The notes beneath the pieces are model-generated. The model saw nothing but the letters and a program-made list of their open reading frames with translations. It was not told the origin of the DNA and made no database searches. Source: Sphingorhabdus sp. EL138 (GTDB lineage: Bacteria; Pseudomonadota; Alphaproteobacteria; Sphingomonadales; Sphingomonadaceae). Taken from it: a stretch of DNA of 64,000 nucleotides. Position numbers and translations under genes: made by a program. Positions 19,160-28,500 of this stretch are shown here, piece after piece. Within the stretch, counting starts at the first letter, position 1. Every line of letters starts with the position of its first letter. The stretch lies in contig NZ_OGVD01000001.1 in the NCBI RefSeq assembly GCF_900258045.1, positions 291,001-355,000 of the forward strand, read 5' to 3'.

Positions 19160-19279
19160 CGGCCGTCTCGAAAGAGACCTTTGAGCCCTTCGCGTTGCAA
19201 ATCATATTGCGATAACACGATATTCACTTTTTGCATTTAAGCCGGACAATATAAAAAATGTAACTCGAGGGGTCGGGAT

Positions 19280-19669
19280 ATGTCTATTGGCGATGCAAAA
19301 CTTTTCGCACTTCCTGTTGGATTGTTCCTTGCGATAGTGATGACACCGACGGATGCCTTTGAATCATCCGACCCTCCTGCAGAAAAGATTGTTGAGCTTT
19401 TTGAAGGCGTTTTGCCAAAAACTCTAGATGATGGGACCTATCTGGCCGCGCCACGGGTAGAAGATGATGTTGCAATATTTACCATCAAATCACCACATGA
19501 CTTTGAAGGCGCATTCACAGCTTCCGAATTTGCCCGGCTCAACAAAAACGCCTTTTGTGCCAATCGAAAAGGGCTCAAATCATATTTCCGAGATGGCGGG
19601 AAAGCGCGGATTGATGTCAGTCTTTACGGTGGCCCGATACACAAGGGCGAAGTCATCACGCACTGCTAG
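19280..19669 (+). CDS. Secreted hypothetical protein
   Basis: A 129-residue protein with a signal peptide (LFALPVGLFLAIVMTPTDA) and a mature part with two cysteines (NAFCANRKG and the C-terminal HC). I do not recognise the family. A GGGGTCGGGAT ribosome-binding region precedes the ATG. The gene stands alone between the MFS gene and the convergent CDC48 gene, and its base composition is a little AT-richer than its neighbours. Confidence 0.55.
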   Translation: MSIGDAKLFALPVGLFLAIVMTPTDAFESSDPPAEKIVELFEGVLPKTLDDGTYLAAPRVEDDVAIFTIKSPHDFEGAFTASEFARLNKNAFCANRKGLKSYFRDGGKARIDVSLYGGPIHKGEVITHC

Positions 19670-19711
19670 AGCGATTGCCCGGCAGACTGACATGCCCACA
19701 AACCAACTGGC

Positions 19712-22048
19712 CTAGAATTCATGCTTGCTGTCGTTCACTGGCGTCAACATGCCGGGGGCGACAAAACCAATCGGTTCGGCGCGCATCGCATTTTGTTTCA
19801 GCTGTGCTTCCATCTTGGAATATTCTTCCTCCATTTCCGGCGTGACCGAAGCGCGGCTATCTTTCAGCGCGCGTTCAAAATGCTTCATCGACACTTTCTC
19901 GACCAGACCGCCATGCTCACGCAAGGCATAAAGACCGGCACGGCGTACCAGATCTTCCAGGTCAGCGCCGGAATAGCGCTCTGCGCGCTCGGCAATATCA
20001 TCAAGGTCGACATCTTTATCGATTGGCATTTTGGCGGTGTGGATCGCCAGGATACGGCGGCGACCTTCTTTCTCAGGAACCGGCACATAAACCAGTTCAT
20101 CAAAGCGGCCGGGCCGTAGTAGCGCCGGGTCGACCAGACCGGGACGGTTGGTTGCGCCGATCAAAATAACCGATTGCATCTCTTCGAGCCCGTCCATTTC
20201 AGCCAGTATCGTATTGACCACGCGTTCAGTCACTTGCGGTTCGCCCATACCGCGGCCACGCGCGGGCACCAGACTGTCAATCTCGTCAATGAACAGAACT
20301 GTCGGGGCGACTTGCCGTGCTCGTGCGAAAAGTCGGGCAATCTGCTGCTCACTCTCACCGTACCACTTTGATAAAAGATCGCTGGACTTCGTGGCGATGA
20401 AATTAGCCTCCGCTTCCCGTGCCACCGCTTTGGCAAGCAATGTCTTGCCGGTACCGGGCGGTCCGTAGAGCAAAAATCCCTTGGCTGGACGGATGCCCAG
20501 CTTGGCAAAAGCCTCCGGGCTTTTCATCGGCAGCTCGATGCCTTCTTTCAAACGCATCTGCGCGTCATCCAGACCGCCAATATCTTCCCAGCGCACATCC
20601 GGCGCCTGCACCATCACCTCGCGCATGGCCGACGGTTGCACCCGTTTCAACGCCTCGACAAAATCATCACGGCGCACCACCAGTTCCTCCAGGACTTCCG
20701 GCGGAACTGTCTCGGATTCCAGGTCCAGTTTCGGCATGATCCGGCGCACAGCTTCAATCGCCGCCTCACGCGTCAATGCCGCCAGATCAGCACCGACAAA
20801 CCCATAGGTTGTGCGGGCCAATTCCGTCAAATCGACCGCGGACTCCAGTGGCATGCCGCGGGTATGGATGCCCAAAATTTCCTTGCGGCCACGCAGGTCC
20901 GGAACACCGACGATAATTTCCCGATCAAACCGGCCCGGGCGGCGCAATGCCTCGTCAATCGCTTCCGGGCGATTGGTCGCTGCGATCACGACCAGATTGA
21001 GGCGCGATTCCAGCCCATCCATAAGCGTGAGCAATTGAGCGACCAGACGCTTTTCCGTCTCGCCCTGCACTTCGCCCCGCTTGGGAGCGATGGAGTCAAT
21101 TTCATCGATGAATAATATGGATGGCGCAGCCTTTGTTGCAGCTTCAAACACCTCGCGGAGTTTTTTCTCCGACTCGCCATAGGCAGATCCCATGATTTCA
21201 GGGCCATTGATGAGGAAAAACTCGGCATCACTCTCATTCGCCACAGCACGGGCAAGCCGTGTCTTGCCAGTCCCCGGAGGACCATGCAGCAGAACACCGC
21301 GTGGCGGATCAACGCCGAGCCGGGTAAATAATTGCGGATAGCGCAGCGGCAGCTCCACCATTTCACGCAATTGGTCAATCGTCTCGTGAAGTCCGCCTAT
21401 GTCATCATAAGTCACATCAGCCCGGCGATGCTCGGTTGATTCCTCATATTCAGGGCGCAGTTCGACTTCGGTATTCTCGTCAATATGCACAAACCCCTTG
21501 GGCACGGTGGACACAACCATCAGCCGGATCTGGGTGAGCGAAAAAGCAGGTGCAGCCAACATCTGTTGCAGCTGAGGCGGCATATCGCTGCGATCAACCT
21601 GTTGCTGACCATGGGTCGCGACAAAATCGCCGGCATTTAGTGGCCGCCCCATAAAGCTGCGTTTCAGGCCGGCACCGCTGCCATGCAGGCGCAGGTCTTT
21701 TTGGGCCGGTGCGAAAATGACTTTCTTGGCCGGTTTCGATTCAACCTTTCGAATTTCAACAAAATCACCCGAGCCAACGCCGGCATTAGCCCGCTGCAAA
21801 CCGTCAAGCCGCACAAAATCAAGCCCTTCATCCTCGGGGTAGGGCAGAACTGCACGGGCAGGGGTTGCCTGTTTGCCGCATATCTCAACCACGTCCCCTT
21901 CCATCAGGCCCAGTTTGCTGAGATTGTCCCGCGACAAACGCGCGAGCCCGCGGCCGCTATCTTCCGGCCGCGCATTGGCGACTTGCAGCTTTATCATCTG
22001 GGAGTCGGATTCAGCGTCAGATTTGGATTCAGATTTGGGATCAGACAT
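19712..22048 (-). CDS. CDC48/p97 (VAT) family AAA+ ATPase
   Basis: A 778-residue double-AAA+ unfoldase. After an acidic start, residues ~15-190 form the Cdc48 N-domain (double-psi barrel, [22 protein letters not shown]). D1 has [13 protein letters not shown] near residue 255 and [13 protein letters not shown]2 has [13 protein letters not shown] near 528 and [12 protein letters not shown]. Arginine fingers are present in RRPGRFDRE and LRPGRFDEL. In archaea such hexamers unfold proteins for the proteasome, but the C-terminus (NDSKHEF) lacks an HbYX docking motif. The ATG at 22048 is preceded by AGGAGT twelve bases away. Confidence 0.93.
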   Translation of the reverse strand: MSDPKSESKSDAESDSQMIKLQVANARPEDSGRGLARLSRDNLSKLGLMEGDVVEICGKQATPARAVLPYPEDEGLDFVRLDGLQRANAGVGSGDFVEIRKVESKPAKKVIFAPAQKDLRLHGSGAGLKRSFMGRPLNAGDFVATHGQQQVDRSDMPPQLQQMLAAPAFSLTQIRLMVVSTVPKGFVHIDENTEVELRPEYEESTEHRRADVTYDDIGGLHETIDQLREMVELPLRYPQLFTRLGVDPPRGVLLHGPPGTGKTRLARAVANESDAEFFLINGPEIMGSAYGESEKKLREVFEAATKAAPSILFIDEIDSIAPKRGEVQGETEKRLVAQLLTLMDGLESRLNLVVIAATNRPEAIDEALRRPGRFDREIIVGVPDLRGRKEILGIHTRGMPLESAVDLTELARTTYGFVGADLAALTREAAIEAVRRIMPKLDLESETVPPEVLEELVVRRDDFVEALKRVQPSAMREVMVQAPDVRWEDIGGLDDAQMRLKEGIELPMKSPEAFAKLGIRPAKGFLLYGPPGTGKTLLAKAVAREAEANFIATKSSDLLSKWYGESEQQIARLFARARQVAPTVLFIDEIDSLVPARGRGMGEPQVTERVVNTILAEMDGLEEMQSVILIGATNRPGLVDPALLRPGRFDELVYVPVPEKEGRRRILAIHTAKMPIDKDVDLDDIAERAERYSGADLEDLVRRAGLYALREHGGLVEKVSMKHFERALKDSRASVTPEMEEEYSKMEAQLKQNAMRAEPIGFVAPGMLTPVNDSKHEF

Positions 22049-22168
22049 AGGGGGATGAACTCCTGCCACTTTTATTGTTTCCAACAAGATAGGGAGGCGG
22101 TCGTCATTATGCGACCCCGTATTTACCTCAAATCAGGCCGGCAGGATAAGAAGAGCCGGATTTCAGGC

Positions 22169-22200
22169 AAAAAAAAGGGCCAATCCCGAAGGACTGGCCC
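22169..22200 (-). terminator. Strong UUCG-capped terminator on the minus strand
   Basis: Read on the minus strand, GGGCCAGTCC, TTCG, GGATTGGCCC form a 10-bp stem (one G-U pair) capped by a UUCG tetraloop and followed by eight T's. This is a near-ideal intrinsic terminator. It sits upstream of the CDC48 start codon, not at the end of any annotated gene, so it must end a short transcript or attenuate the CDC48 leader. Confidence 0.88.
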
Positions 22201-22288
22201 GTAAAAGTTTTTAGGAGAGGATGCCTGAAAGGCGAGTTCTATTTGGGCGAGAATCGCTTATGTTGCAAGTGCGAAAAGAACATTGTCA

Positions 22289-22305
22289 GTTGCATAATGT
22301 GCAAC
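22289..22305. promoter_or_regulatory. LysR-type binding site (T-N11-A dyad)
   Basis: GTTGCA-TAATG-TGCAAC is a perfect 6-bp-arm dyad. Its inner part TTGCATAATGTGCAA is an exact T-N11-A LysR box. It lies 98 bp upstream of the LysR gene and right at the predicted start of the divergent small RNA. The divergent position is typical of LysR control regions. Confidence 0.65.
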
Positions 22306-22403
22306 CTATTAATTATGTTAGCGACGCGATTTAGCCAATCTATTCACCTTTAGTGCAATTTTGCGTTGCACAATTCGCATTTAGCCGCAATATCAACAAC
22401 ACC

Positions 22404-23282
22404 ATGCGACGTCTCCCTCCCCTACGCGCCTTGGAAGCCTTTATCCGCGTCGCGCGACTCGGCTCATCCAAGGCGGCTGCAGCAGAACTGGCTCTTTCTG
22501 CCCCGGCGCTAAGCCGCCGAATCAAATCTCTTGAGGACCATATCGGCAAACCCCTGTTTGAACGGCGTAATCAGGCAATGATCCTGAACGACGATGGTGA
22601 AGTACTGCTCAATGCGGTGGCGCCAGCGATGGAGACCATTGGCGAAGCGGTTGATCAAATGACCGTCAGCGGCAGCGATCTTAGACTGCGACTTGGTGTA
22701 TTACCGCTTTTCGGAGCAACGCGTCTCTTGCCACGCTTGCCGGAACTGAGAAAACTCTATCCCAAGCTGCATATTGATGTCGACACTTCCACCCATGCAG
22801 AAAATATGCTGGGTGACGTAATTGATGCGGCGATAATCATTGCGGATCATGTCGATCCCAATCTCTATGCCGTGAAGCTGGACAGCAACAAGGTATATGC
22901 CATTGCCGCAACAGAACTTGTCAACGGCCCCAATGCCATAAAAACACCGCAAGATCTGAAGGATCACAACATATTGATCCACAGCGACATGGCCAAAGCC
23001 TTCGATCGCTGGAAAGAAGCTGTCGGTCTGCCAGATCTGGACCCGGCCAGCGTAGACCATATGAATAGCGGTCCGTTAATGCTGGAGGCGGCCGCTCAGG
23101 GCCTGGGTGTTGCCATCATGCATGGCGGTCATTTCTCCGATGCCAATGACCCCCGCCTCGCCCGGCTGTTCGATTATGATATTGACAGTCCTTACTCCTA
23201 TTGGTTCGTCTGCCGCAAACGGGACAAGAAAAACCGGGCTGTGCGAATTTTTCATGATTGGGTCCTAAAAGCAGGGCTTTAG
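22404..23282 (+). CDS. LysR family transcriptional regulator
   Basis: A 292-residue regulator. The N-terminal winged helix (LPPLRALEAFIRVARLGSSKAAAAELALSAPALSRRIKSLE) is followed by a LysR substrate-binding domain. The GcvA-like opening (PPLRALEAF) is typical of GcvA/AmpR relatives. I chose the ATG at 22404; the longer frame from 22353 begins in the regulatory region. Its probable operator (22289-22305) lies in the divergent region shared with the small RNA/CDC48. Confidence 0.9.
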   Translation: MRRLPPLRALEAFIRVARLGSSKAAAAELALSAPALSRRIKSLEDHIGKPLFERRNQAMILNDDGEVLLNAVAPAMETIGEAVDQMTVSGSDLRLRLGVLPLFGATRLLPRLPELRKLYPKLHIDVDTSTHAENMLGDVIDAAIIIADHVDPNLYAVKLDSNKVYAIAATELVNGPNAIKTPQDLKDHNILIHSDMAKAFDRWKEAVGLPDLDPASVDHMNSGPLMLEAAAQGLGVAIMHGGHFSDANDPRLARLFDYDIDSPYSYWFVCRKRDKKNRAVRIFHDWVLKAGL

Positions 23283-23460
23283 GCGACGAAGCGTGCCTGT
23301 TTGGCCGCTGGATGCTCATGACATTTATATTATTTTCTGATAAAAGAACAGAATCGTCACGCTGTATCGACATTTTTTGTCGTAAAACCAAATATTGGGG
23401 AAATATAATGCTGCGAAATTGCAGTATAATATTGACCGATTAAAATATTGGAGAAAATGC

Positions 23461-23715
23461 ATGCGTTTCAAGACTTTGGCTACCTTATCCGCTCTATCTC
23501 TTTCGACAGCGCCTGTTGTGGCGCAATCACAGGCGGTCGCCCCTGTGACCAGCGCAAACGTAGAGCGTGTTTCCGCGACTCAGGAACAAGCCAATAATTT
23601 AGGGGGCGGCAGTGATACCATCATTGCCGTGCTAGCCGGCGCCATTACAGTCGGTTTTATAACGCTCACCATAATCAATAATGATGATGATGACGATACA
23701 CCCACAAGCCCCTGA
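23461..23715 (+). CDS. Small exported protein with an acidic tail
   Basis: An 84-residue protein with a GGAGAA ribosome-binding site. A signal peptide (MRFKTLATLSALSLSTAPVVAQ) is followed by a short polar part and a hydrophobic helix (IIAVLAGAITVGFITLTII). It ends in NNDDDDDTPTSP. Short proteins with this layout are known in sphingomonads without function. It may be membrane-anchored with an acidic tip. Confidence 0.6.
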   Translation: MRFKTLATLSALSLSTAPVVAQSQAVAPVTSANVERVSATQEQANNLGGGSDTIIAVLAGAITVGFITLTIINNDDDDDTPTSP

Positions 23716-23762
23716 CAAAAGTGGAATCTGATTTCACTTTACACCCGCGATAAGCAATCAAG

Positions 23763-23787
23763 ATCAGGCCCTTCTCAAGGGCCTGAT
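23763..23787. terminator. Bidirectional terminator-like hairpin
   Basis: ATCAGGCCCTT-CTC-AAGGGCCTGAT is a perfect 11-bp inverted repeat between the convergent 84-residue gene and the Mur ligase gene. T-tracts are short on both sides. A second hairpin (AAAGTGGAA/TTTCACTTT) lies just upstream at about 23718-23740. Confidence 0.7.
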
Positions 23788-23808
23788 TTGCGTTGACAGA
23801 GCTGTCTT

Positions 23809-25209
23809 TTACTTGGCCGCCAGTTTGCTCAATATATCGGATGCAAATATACTCAACGTATCGTCGCGAGCCCCCATGATGACAATACGATCTCCCGGCT
23901 CGGCGATGTCGACTATATAGGATCCGCACTCTTCCCGATCCGCTATATGCCTTGCTTTTCCGCCTGCCAATTTGACCGCATCGGTAATGAAATTACTGCC
24001 GATGCTGCGATCGACGGTACCACCAAAGTAGACCGGATCGCACAGGATCACATGGTCATTCCCATCCAACAGCTCTGCAAATACCTGGGCCAGTTCAGCA
24101 CCCATCTTGTGTATCGGCCCAAACCCGTGTGGCTGGAAAAAAGCGATAATACGGCCAGGGAAGGCCTTCATGGTTTTGAGCGTGGCCGCGATCTTGTCGG
24201 GATTATGCCCGAAATCATCGATAACGCTTACGTCATTTGCTGTGCCAACAACATCAAAACGTCGCGCGAGGCCTGAAAAGCTGGCAATGGCGGCAACGCT
24301 GGTTGGCACGGGCACACCAACGGCGGACGCCGCCGCTATGGCAGCAAGGGCATTGGCAATGTTGTGCCGCCCTGGTACCCGCATGGTGACGGAAAGATCC
24401 TCGCCTTTCACGGATAGTGTGAAGCGGCTGCTGAGCGGAGCTTCCTCCACATCAGAGGCCTGGAAATCCGCCTTATCGGAAAATCCGAAACTGATAGCAT
24501 CACTTAGCTCAAGCCCATCAACCAAGGCCGCCGTTTCCGCATCATCCCGGTTCCAGATGCAATGCTTTGCCTTGCTTGCAAAGTCACCGAAAAGCTGGTG
24601 CAATTCCTCCAGACTTTTGTGATCCAGACTGACATTGTTCAACACAGCGATTTCCGGATCAAACAAGGCTATCGATCCGTCGCTTTCATCGACTTCGCTA
24701 ACCATGATGCCGCCATCACCAACCCTAGAGCTGGCAAAAGGCGAGTCATCCGCGACAAAGTTTTTCATCACTGCGCCATTCATGATCGTCGGGTCCAGAC
24801 CGGCCTCGGTCAATATCCAGCCGATCATGCCGGTTACGGTCGACTTGCCGCTGGTCCCGCCAATCGCAATACTGCGCGGGGATGCATTAAACTGCTGTGC
24901 CAACAATTCCGCCCGGGTCATGCGGGCGCAGCCAAGACTGTTGGCTTTGGCAACATCCGGTACAGTGTCCTCAATGGCTGCAGACGCGATTAGTATCTGG
25001 TCGCCCGAGGTCAGGCCGCTACCGTCTTGCGCAAACAGCCCAACACCCTTTTCTTTCAACCATTCAAATTTGGCGGCCAGCCGGCCTTGATCAAGCGCCC
25101 GGTCGGATCCCGCGACCTCCGCACCGCTTTCCCGGACGATCATCGCCAGCGGCAACATGCCTGATCCGCCGATGCCACAAAAATAATAGGATTTGTCTTT
25201 ACTCATCAT
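23809..25209 (-). CDS. Mur ligase, UDP-N-acetylmuramate ligase type (Mpl/MurC-like)
   Basis: A 466-residue Mur ligase. It has the Rossmann start CGIGGSGMLPLAMI, the ATP loop GGTSGKSTVTG, and the C-terminal IDDFGHNPDKIAAT block corresponding to the MurC/Mpl IDDYxHHP motif. It joins an amino acid or peptide to UDP-N-acetylmuramate. It is outside any division/cell-wall cluster and divergent from an LD-carboxypeptidase gene, which favours Mpl-type recycling of murein peptides over de novo MurC. That choice is inference. A GGGGG tract serves the ATGATG start. Confidence 0.85.
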   Translation of the reverse strand: MMSKDKSYYFCGIGGSGMLPLAMIVRESGAEVAGSDRALDQGRLAAKFEWLKEKGVGLFAQDGSGLTSGDQILIASAAIEDTVPDVAKANSLGCARMTRAELLAQQFNASPRSIAIGGTSGKSTVTGMIGWILTEAGLDPTIMNGAVMKNFVADDSPFASSRVGDGGIMVSEVDESDGSIALFDPEIAVLNNVSLDHKSLEELHQLFGDFASKAKHCIWNRDDAETAALVDGLELSDAISFGFSDKADFQASDVEEAPLSSRFTLSVKGEDLSVTMRVPGRHNIANALAAIAAASAVGVPVPTSVAAIASFSGLARRFDVVGTANDVSVIDDFGHNPDKIAATLKTMKAFPGRIIAFFQPHGFGPIHKMGAELAQVFAELLDGNDHVILCDPVYFGGTVDRSIGSNFITDAVKLAGGKARHIADREECGSYIVDIAEPGDRIVIMGARDDTLSIFASDILSKLAAK

Positions 25210-25282
25210 CCCCCGCTATGGCCTCGGCAGCTTTTTGGCAATTATATTGGCGTAAAAACAAGGTGGAGGGGATAAAAATATC

Positions 25283-26116
25283 GTGGGACAGTTCAGGATC
25301 GGCATTTGTGCGCCGTCAACGCCCTTATATAAAGAGGAGGCTGAGCAGCTTATCGCCCTCACCAGCCAAAGCCATCCCGAAGCAGAGCTGGTTTTCCACG
25401 ATCAATGCTTTGCCATTGAAGGGCATTTTGCCGGGAAGGACGAGCTGCGATCCGCCGCCTTCCTGTCACTAGCTAACGATCCGGCCATTGATGCCATCTG
25501 GTTTGCTCGCGGCGGCTATGGAGCCGCGCGGATCACCGACGAGATTTTGGCGCGATTGGAACCGGCGGCGCACGACAAACATTATATGGGTTATAGCGAC
25601 GGCGGCAACTTGCTCGGCGCTTTATACAAAGCCGGTATTGGCACCCAGGCGCATGGTCCAATGCCGGTCGATATGCGCCGTGATGACGGGATGGCCGCCG
25701 TCCGGCGCGGGCTCGACTGGCTGGTGCACCAGGATAAAGCTGCGTTGGAACCACATGTTGAGACAGGTCAGAAATATGCTGCGTTCAACCTGATGACTCT
25801 GGCGATGATGGTGGGTACGCCCTTGCTGCCGAACCTTGAAGGCCACGTGCTGATGATCGAGGAAATTGCCGAATATCTCTACGCTTTCGACCGCGCGATG
25901 TTCAATGTCACGACACATCTGGCAGACAAAAGTCTCCCAGGCATCCGCCTCGGCCGGGTCAGCGAAGTGCCGGAGAATAACCGGCCCTTCGGTGAAGAAG
26001 CCGAAGGAATCGTCCAGCGCCTATGTGATCGCTATGCCATTCCCTATCTGGGCGGAGCGGATATCGGTCATGATGTGGACAACAAGGTTGTTCCGTTCGG
26101 AGTCTTGCCGGCTTGA
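25283..26116 (+). CDS. LD-carboxypeptidase (S66 family)
   Basis: A 277-residue cytoplasmic serine peptidase that removes the terminal D-alanine from murein tetrapeptides during recycling. The nucleophile Ser lies in MGYSDGGNLLGAL, preceded by the family hallmark FARGGYGAARI. The Glu/His partners are likely in LMIEEIAEY and IGHDVDN. Start is GTG 25283 after GGAGGGGA. The divergent Mur ligase gene would use the tripeptide it makes. Confidence 0.9.
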   Translation: MGQFRIGICAPSTPLYKEEAEQLIALTSQSHPEAELVFHDQCFAIEGHFAGKDELRSAAFLSLANDPAIDAIWFARGGYGAARITDEILARLEPAAHDKHYMGYSDGGNLLGALYKAGIGTQAHGPMPVDMRRDDGMAAVRRGLDWLVHQDKAALEPHVETGQKYAAFNLMTLAMMVGTPLLPNLEGHVLMIEEIAEYLYAFDRAMFNVTTHLADKSLPGIRLGRVSEVPENNRPFGEEAEGIVQRLCDRYAIPYLGGADIGHDVDNKVVPFGVLPA

Positions 26117-26124
26117 AACTCAGC

Positions 26125-26688
26125 CTAAGCTTTTAAATCCGGGTCCAGTTCCAAACCTTCGTCCAGCTGCACCCCGTAGCTGTTCAGCATCATCGAAACC
26201 TGGGTATATTGGCCAACGGTCATGACCAGATCCATGCGCTGTTTCTCGGTGAGTTCAGACAGTGCGGACCAAGTTTCGTCTGTCACAAAGCTATCGCTGC
26301 TCAACTCATCGGTCGCCTGCAGCATCGCGGCTTCCAGAGGCGTCCATCCCGGTGCATCCGGTCCCAGTTTGATCCGCTCAATCTCTTCGTCCGTTATCCC
26401 GGCATCCTTGCCGATGCGGACATGTTGCGCCCATTCATAACCGGACTTCCAGTTAAAGCCGGTCCGCAGGATAATAATTTCCCGTTCACGCTCCGGCAGG
26501 TTGTTGTGGCGCGACAGCATATAGCCGCCCCACCACATGAAAGCCTTGAACGCTTTTGGTGCACGCGCAAGTGTACGGAAGATATTGAAGACCGGGCCTT
26601 GCTGGAAACGCTCGCCCAGCATCGCTTTTTGCTCGTCGTCCATATCCGCATCGGACAGCGGCGTGATGCGCGGCTTACCGAGGCGCAT
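26125..26688 (-). CDS. Carboxymuconolactone decarboxylase (CMD) family protein
   Basis: A 187-residue all-helical AhpD/CMD-fold protein (LPEREREIIILRTGFNWKSGYEWAQHVRIGKDAGI). It keeps the E...H pair but lacks the CxxC redox motif of AhpD, so a peroxidase role is unlikely. The start codon overlaps the yghU stop by one base (TAATG), so the two genes are translated together. Function unknown. Confidence 0.85.
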   Translation of the reverse strand: MRLGKPRITPLSDADMDDEQKAMLGERFQQGPVFNIFRTLARAPKAFKAFMWWGGYMLSRHNNLPEREREIIILRTGFNWKSGYEWAQHVRIGKDAGITDEEIERIKLGPDAPGWTPLEAAMLQATDELSSDSFVTDETWSALSELTEKQRMDLVMTVGQYTQVSMMLNSYGVQLDEGLELDPDLKA

Positions 26689-27584
26689 TATTCCGGCGCT
26701 TCGACTTCACCGCGGGCGATACGCTTGTCCAGTGTGTTGGTTTCAAAGTCACTTGCATCATGGCGTTCGTGCAACTGTGTTTCCGGTTCGCCATAAGGAC
26801 GGTTGACCATCATGCCGCGCTTGACCGCTGGCCGCTCACCCACTTGTGCGGTCCAACGCTGGACGTTTTTATAGTCCTGCACCGAGAGGAACTCACCGGC
26901 TTCATAGAGAACGCCGCGCGCCAATCCGCCATACCAGGGAAAGATCGCCATATCGGCGATACTATAGTCATCGCCTGCGAAATATTCATTGTCCGCAAGA
27001 TGGCGGTCGAGCACGTCCATCTGCCGCTTTACTTCCATTGCATAGCGGTTGATCGGATACTCAAATTTCTCCGGCGCATAAGCGTAAAAATGCCCGAAAC
27101 CTCCACCCAGGAAAGGCGCACTGCCCATTTGCCACATCAACCAGTTGATTGTTTCCGCACGGGTCGCGCCTTCCTTTGCAAGAAATTTATCAAACTTCTC
27201 AGCCAGGTAGATCAACATGGAACCGGATTCAAAAAGCCGGGTTGGCGGGGTTGTACTGTGATCCAGCAATGCAGGAATTTTACTGTTCGGATTGATATCG
27301 ACAAAGCCGCTACCAAATTGCGCCCCTTCGCCAATGTTGACCAGCCACGCATCATATTCCGCTGCGCTGATGCCGGCTTCCAAAAGCTCTTCGAACATGA
27401 TCGTGACCTTCACCCCATTGGGTGTGCCGAGCGAATAGAGTTGAAAGGGATGTTTGCCGACCGGCAGTTCCTTGTCATGGGTCGGTCCAGCGATCGGGCG
27501 ATTGATATTGGCGAAACGTCCGCCACTTTCACTATCCCAGGTCCAGACTTTGGGCGGTGTATATTCAGCCGGCTTATCAGTCAT
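26688..27584 (-). CDS. yghU: Glutathione S-transferase YghU-type disulfide oxidoreductase
   Basis: A 298-residue YghU/Nu-class GST with the extended N-terminus (PPKVWTWDSESGGRFANINRPIAGPTHDKELP). A thioredoxin-like domain (FQLYSLGTPNGVKVTIMFEELL) and a helical domain follow. Nu-class GSTs bind two glutathiones and reduce disulfides. The gene is coupled to the CMD-family gene behind it. Confidence 0.92.
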   Translation of the reverse strand: MTDKPAEYTPPKVWTWDSESGGRFANINRPIAGPTHDKELPVGKHPFQLYSLGTPNGVKVTIMFEELLEAGISAAEYDAWLVNIGEGAQFGSGFVDINPNSKIPALLDHSTTPPTRLFESGSMLIYLAEKFDKFLAKEGATRAETINWLMWQMGSAPFLGGGFGHFYAYAPEKFEYPINRYAMEVKRQMDVLDRHLADNEYFAGDDYSIADMAIFPWYGGLARGVLYEAGEFLSVQDYKNVQRWTAQVGERPAVKRGMMVNRPYGEPETQLHERHDASDFETNTLDKRIARGEVEAPE

Positions 27585-27607
27585 TGCTTCAGTCTCCAGT
27601 CGTCAGT

Positions 27608-28033
27608 CTATTCTTTCCGCGTGAAACGCGATGTTCTCCCGCGGGTGCCATCAATGTAGCTCAGTTTTTCTTCTGACACGGAATAGAGCAGATAGCAGGT
27701 TTGTTTTTCTTTTCCGCGCAAAACGAATGCTTTACCATCCATATCGGGCACGCGTGTCTTGCAGCTATCGACAAAGATGATCGATACGTCGTCTTGCAGT
27801 TCGCCATTCCGGAGGGTTTGGAAGCTGCTGTCCTCCACCAAGATAGTATCTGCGGAATTGTTGTCAGACACCCATTGCCCCTGCATGTCGGCAAGAGGAC
27901 CGGTTTCGGCGGCGGCGGGATCAATGGGTTCCGTTACCTGAATTACAGCGCTGTCTGATTCATCATCTCCGGCCGCACAGGACACCAGCAAAAAGCTGGT
28001 TGATGCGAGGCCGGAGAGGAAGGCGCTTTTCAC
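27608..28033 (-). CDS. Lipoprotein of unknown function
   Basis: A 141-residue protein with a lipoprotein signal (FLSGLASTSFLLVSC). An acidic linker follows, then a small domain containing WVSDNNSADTILVEDSS and two cysteines (DSCKTRV and KQTCYLL) that may form a disulfide. Likely a small beta-barrel in the periplasm. It sits between the cyclophilin and yghU genes on the same strand, with 17 and 23 bp gaps. Confidence 0.65.
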   Translation of the reverse strand: MKSAFLSGLASTSFLLVSCAAGDDESDSAVIQVTEPIDPAAAETGPLADMQGQWVSDNNSADTILVEDSSFQTLRNGELQDDVSIIFVDSCKTRVPDMDGKAFVLRGKEKQTCYLLYSVSEEKLSYIDGTRGRTSRFTRKE

Positions 28034-28050
28034 AAATAGGCCGCTTAAGC

Positions 28051-28500
28051 TTAACCCAGTGTCACATTTTTGATTGAGCCGGGCTCTGCTGGTGGCTCAC
28101 CTTTGGGCAGGGCATCCACAGCATCCATGCCGCTCGTCACTTCGCCCCAGACGGTATATTGGCCGTCCAGGAAACCCGCGTCGTCGAGGCAGATGAAAAA
28201 CTGGCTGTTCGCGCTGTTTGGATCCATTGTCCGGGCCATCGAGCAAACGCCGCGACTGTGCGGAGCATCGCTAAACTCGGCCGGAATATCCGGCTTGTCG
28301 GAACCGGACATGCCTGTGCCGGTTGGATCACCACCTTGCGCCATGAAACCGTCAATCACGCGGTGAAAAACAACGCCGTCATAAAAGCCTTCCGATGCCA
28401 GCTCGGTAATCCGCTCAACATGGCCGGGTGCCAGGTCAGGGCGAAGTTTGATTTCTACATCGCCGGTATTCAGGTGAAGGGTCATTTTTTCATGCGCCAT
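28051..28500 (-). CDS. Cyclophilin-type peptidyl-prolyl isomerase
   Basis: A 149-residue cytoplasmic PPIase with the cyclophilin active-site blocks FHRVIDGFMAQGGDPTGTG, SMARTMDPNSANSQFFI and VWGEVTSGMDAVD. I chose the ATG at 28500 (MAHEKMTLHLNTG) after AAGGAAT. The longer frame has an unrelated N-terminus. Confidence 0.93.
   Translation of the reverse strand: MAHEKMTLHLNTGDVEIKLRPDLAPGHVERITELASEGFYDGVVFHRVIDGFMAQGGDPTGTGMSGSDKPDIPAEFSDAPHSRGVCSMARTMDPNSANSQFFICLDDAGFLDGQYTVWGEVTSGMDAVDALPKGEPPAEPGSIKNVTLG

Larger units (their letters stand above)
22169..22305 (-). ncRNA. Candidate small RNA (or attenuated CDC48 leader)
   Basis: On the minus strand a possible promoter (TTGGCT at 22338-22333, CATAAT at 22317-22312) would start RNA near 22305. 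The RNA would be about 137 nt and end at the UUCG-capped terminator. It contains a small hairpin GCCT-TTC-AGGC followed by an unpaired CAUCCUCUCCU stretch, which resembles the anti-Shine-Dalgarno loops of alphaproteobacterial regulatory RNAs. There is no convincing reading frame. The alternative is a transcription attenuator for CDC48. Confidence 0.5.

Noticed and set aside
26760-27659. Plus-strand frame of 299 codons
   Set aside because: It is antisense to yghU, which matches its family along the full length.
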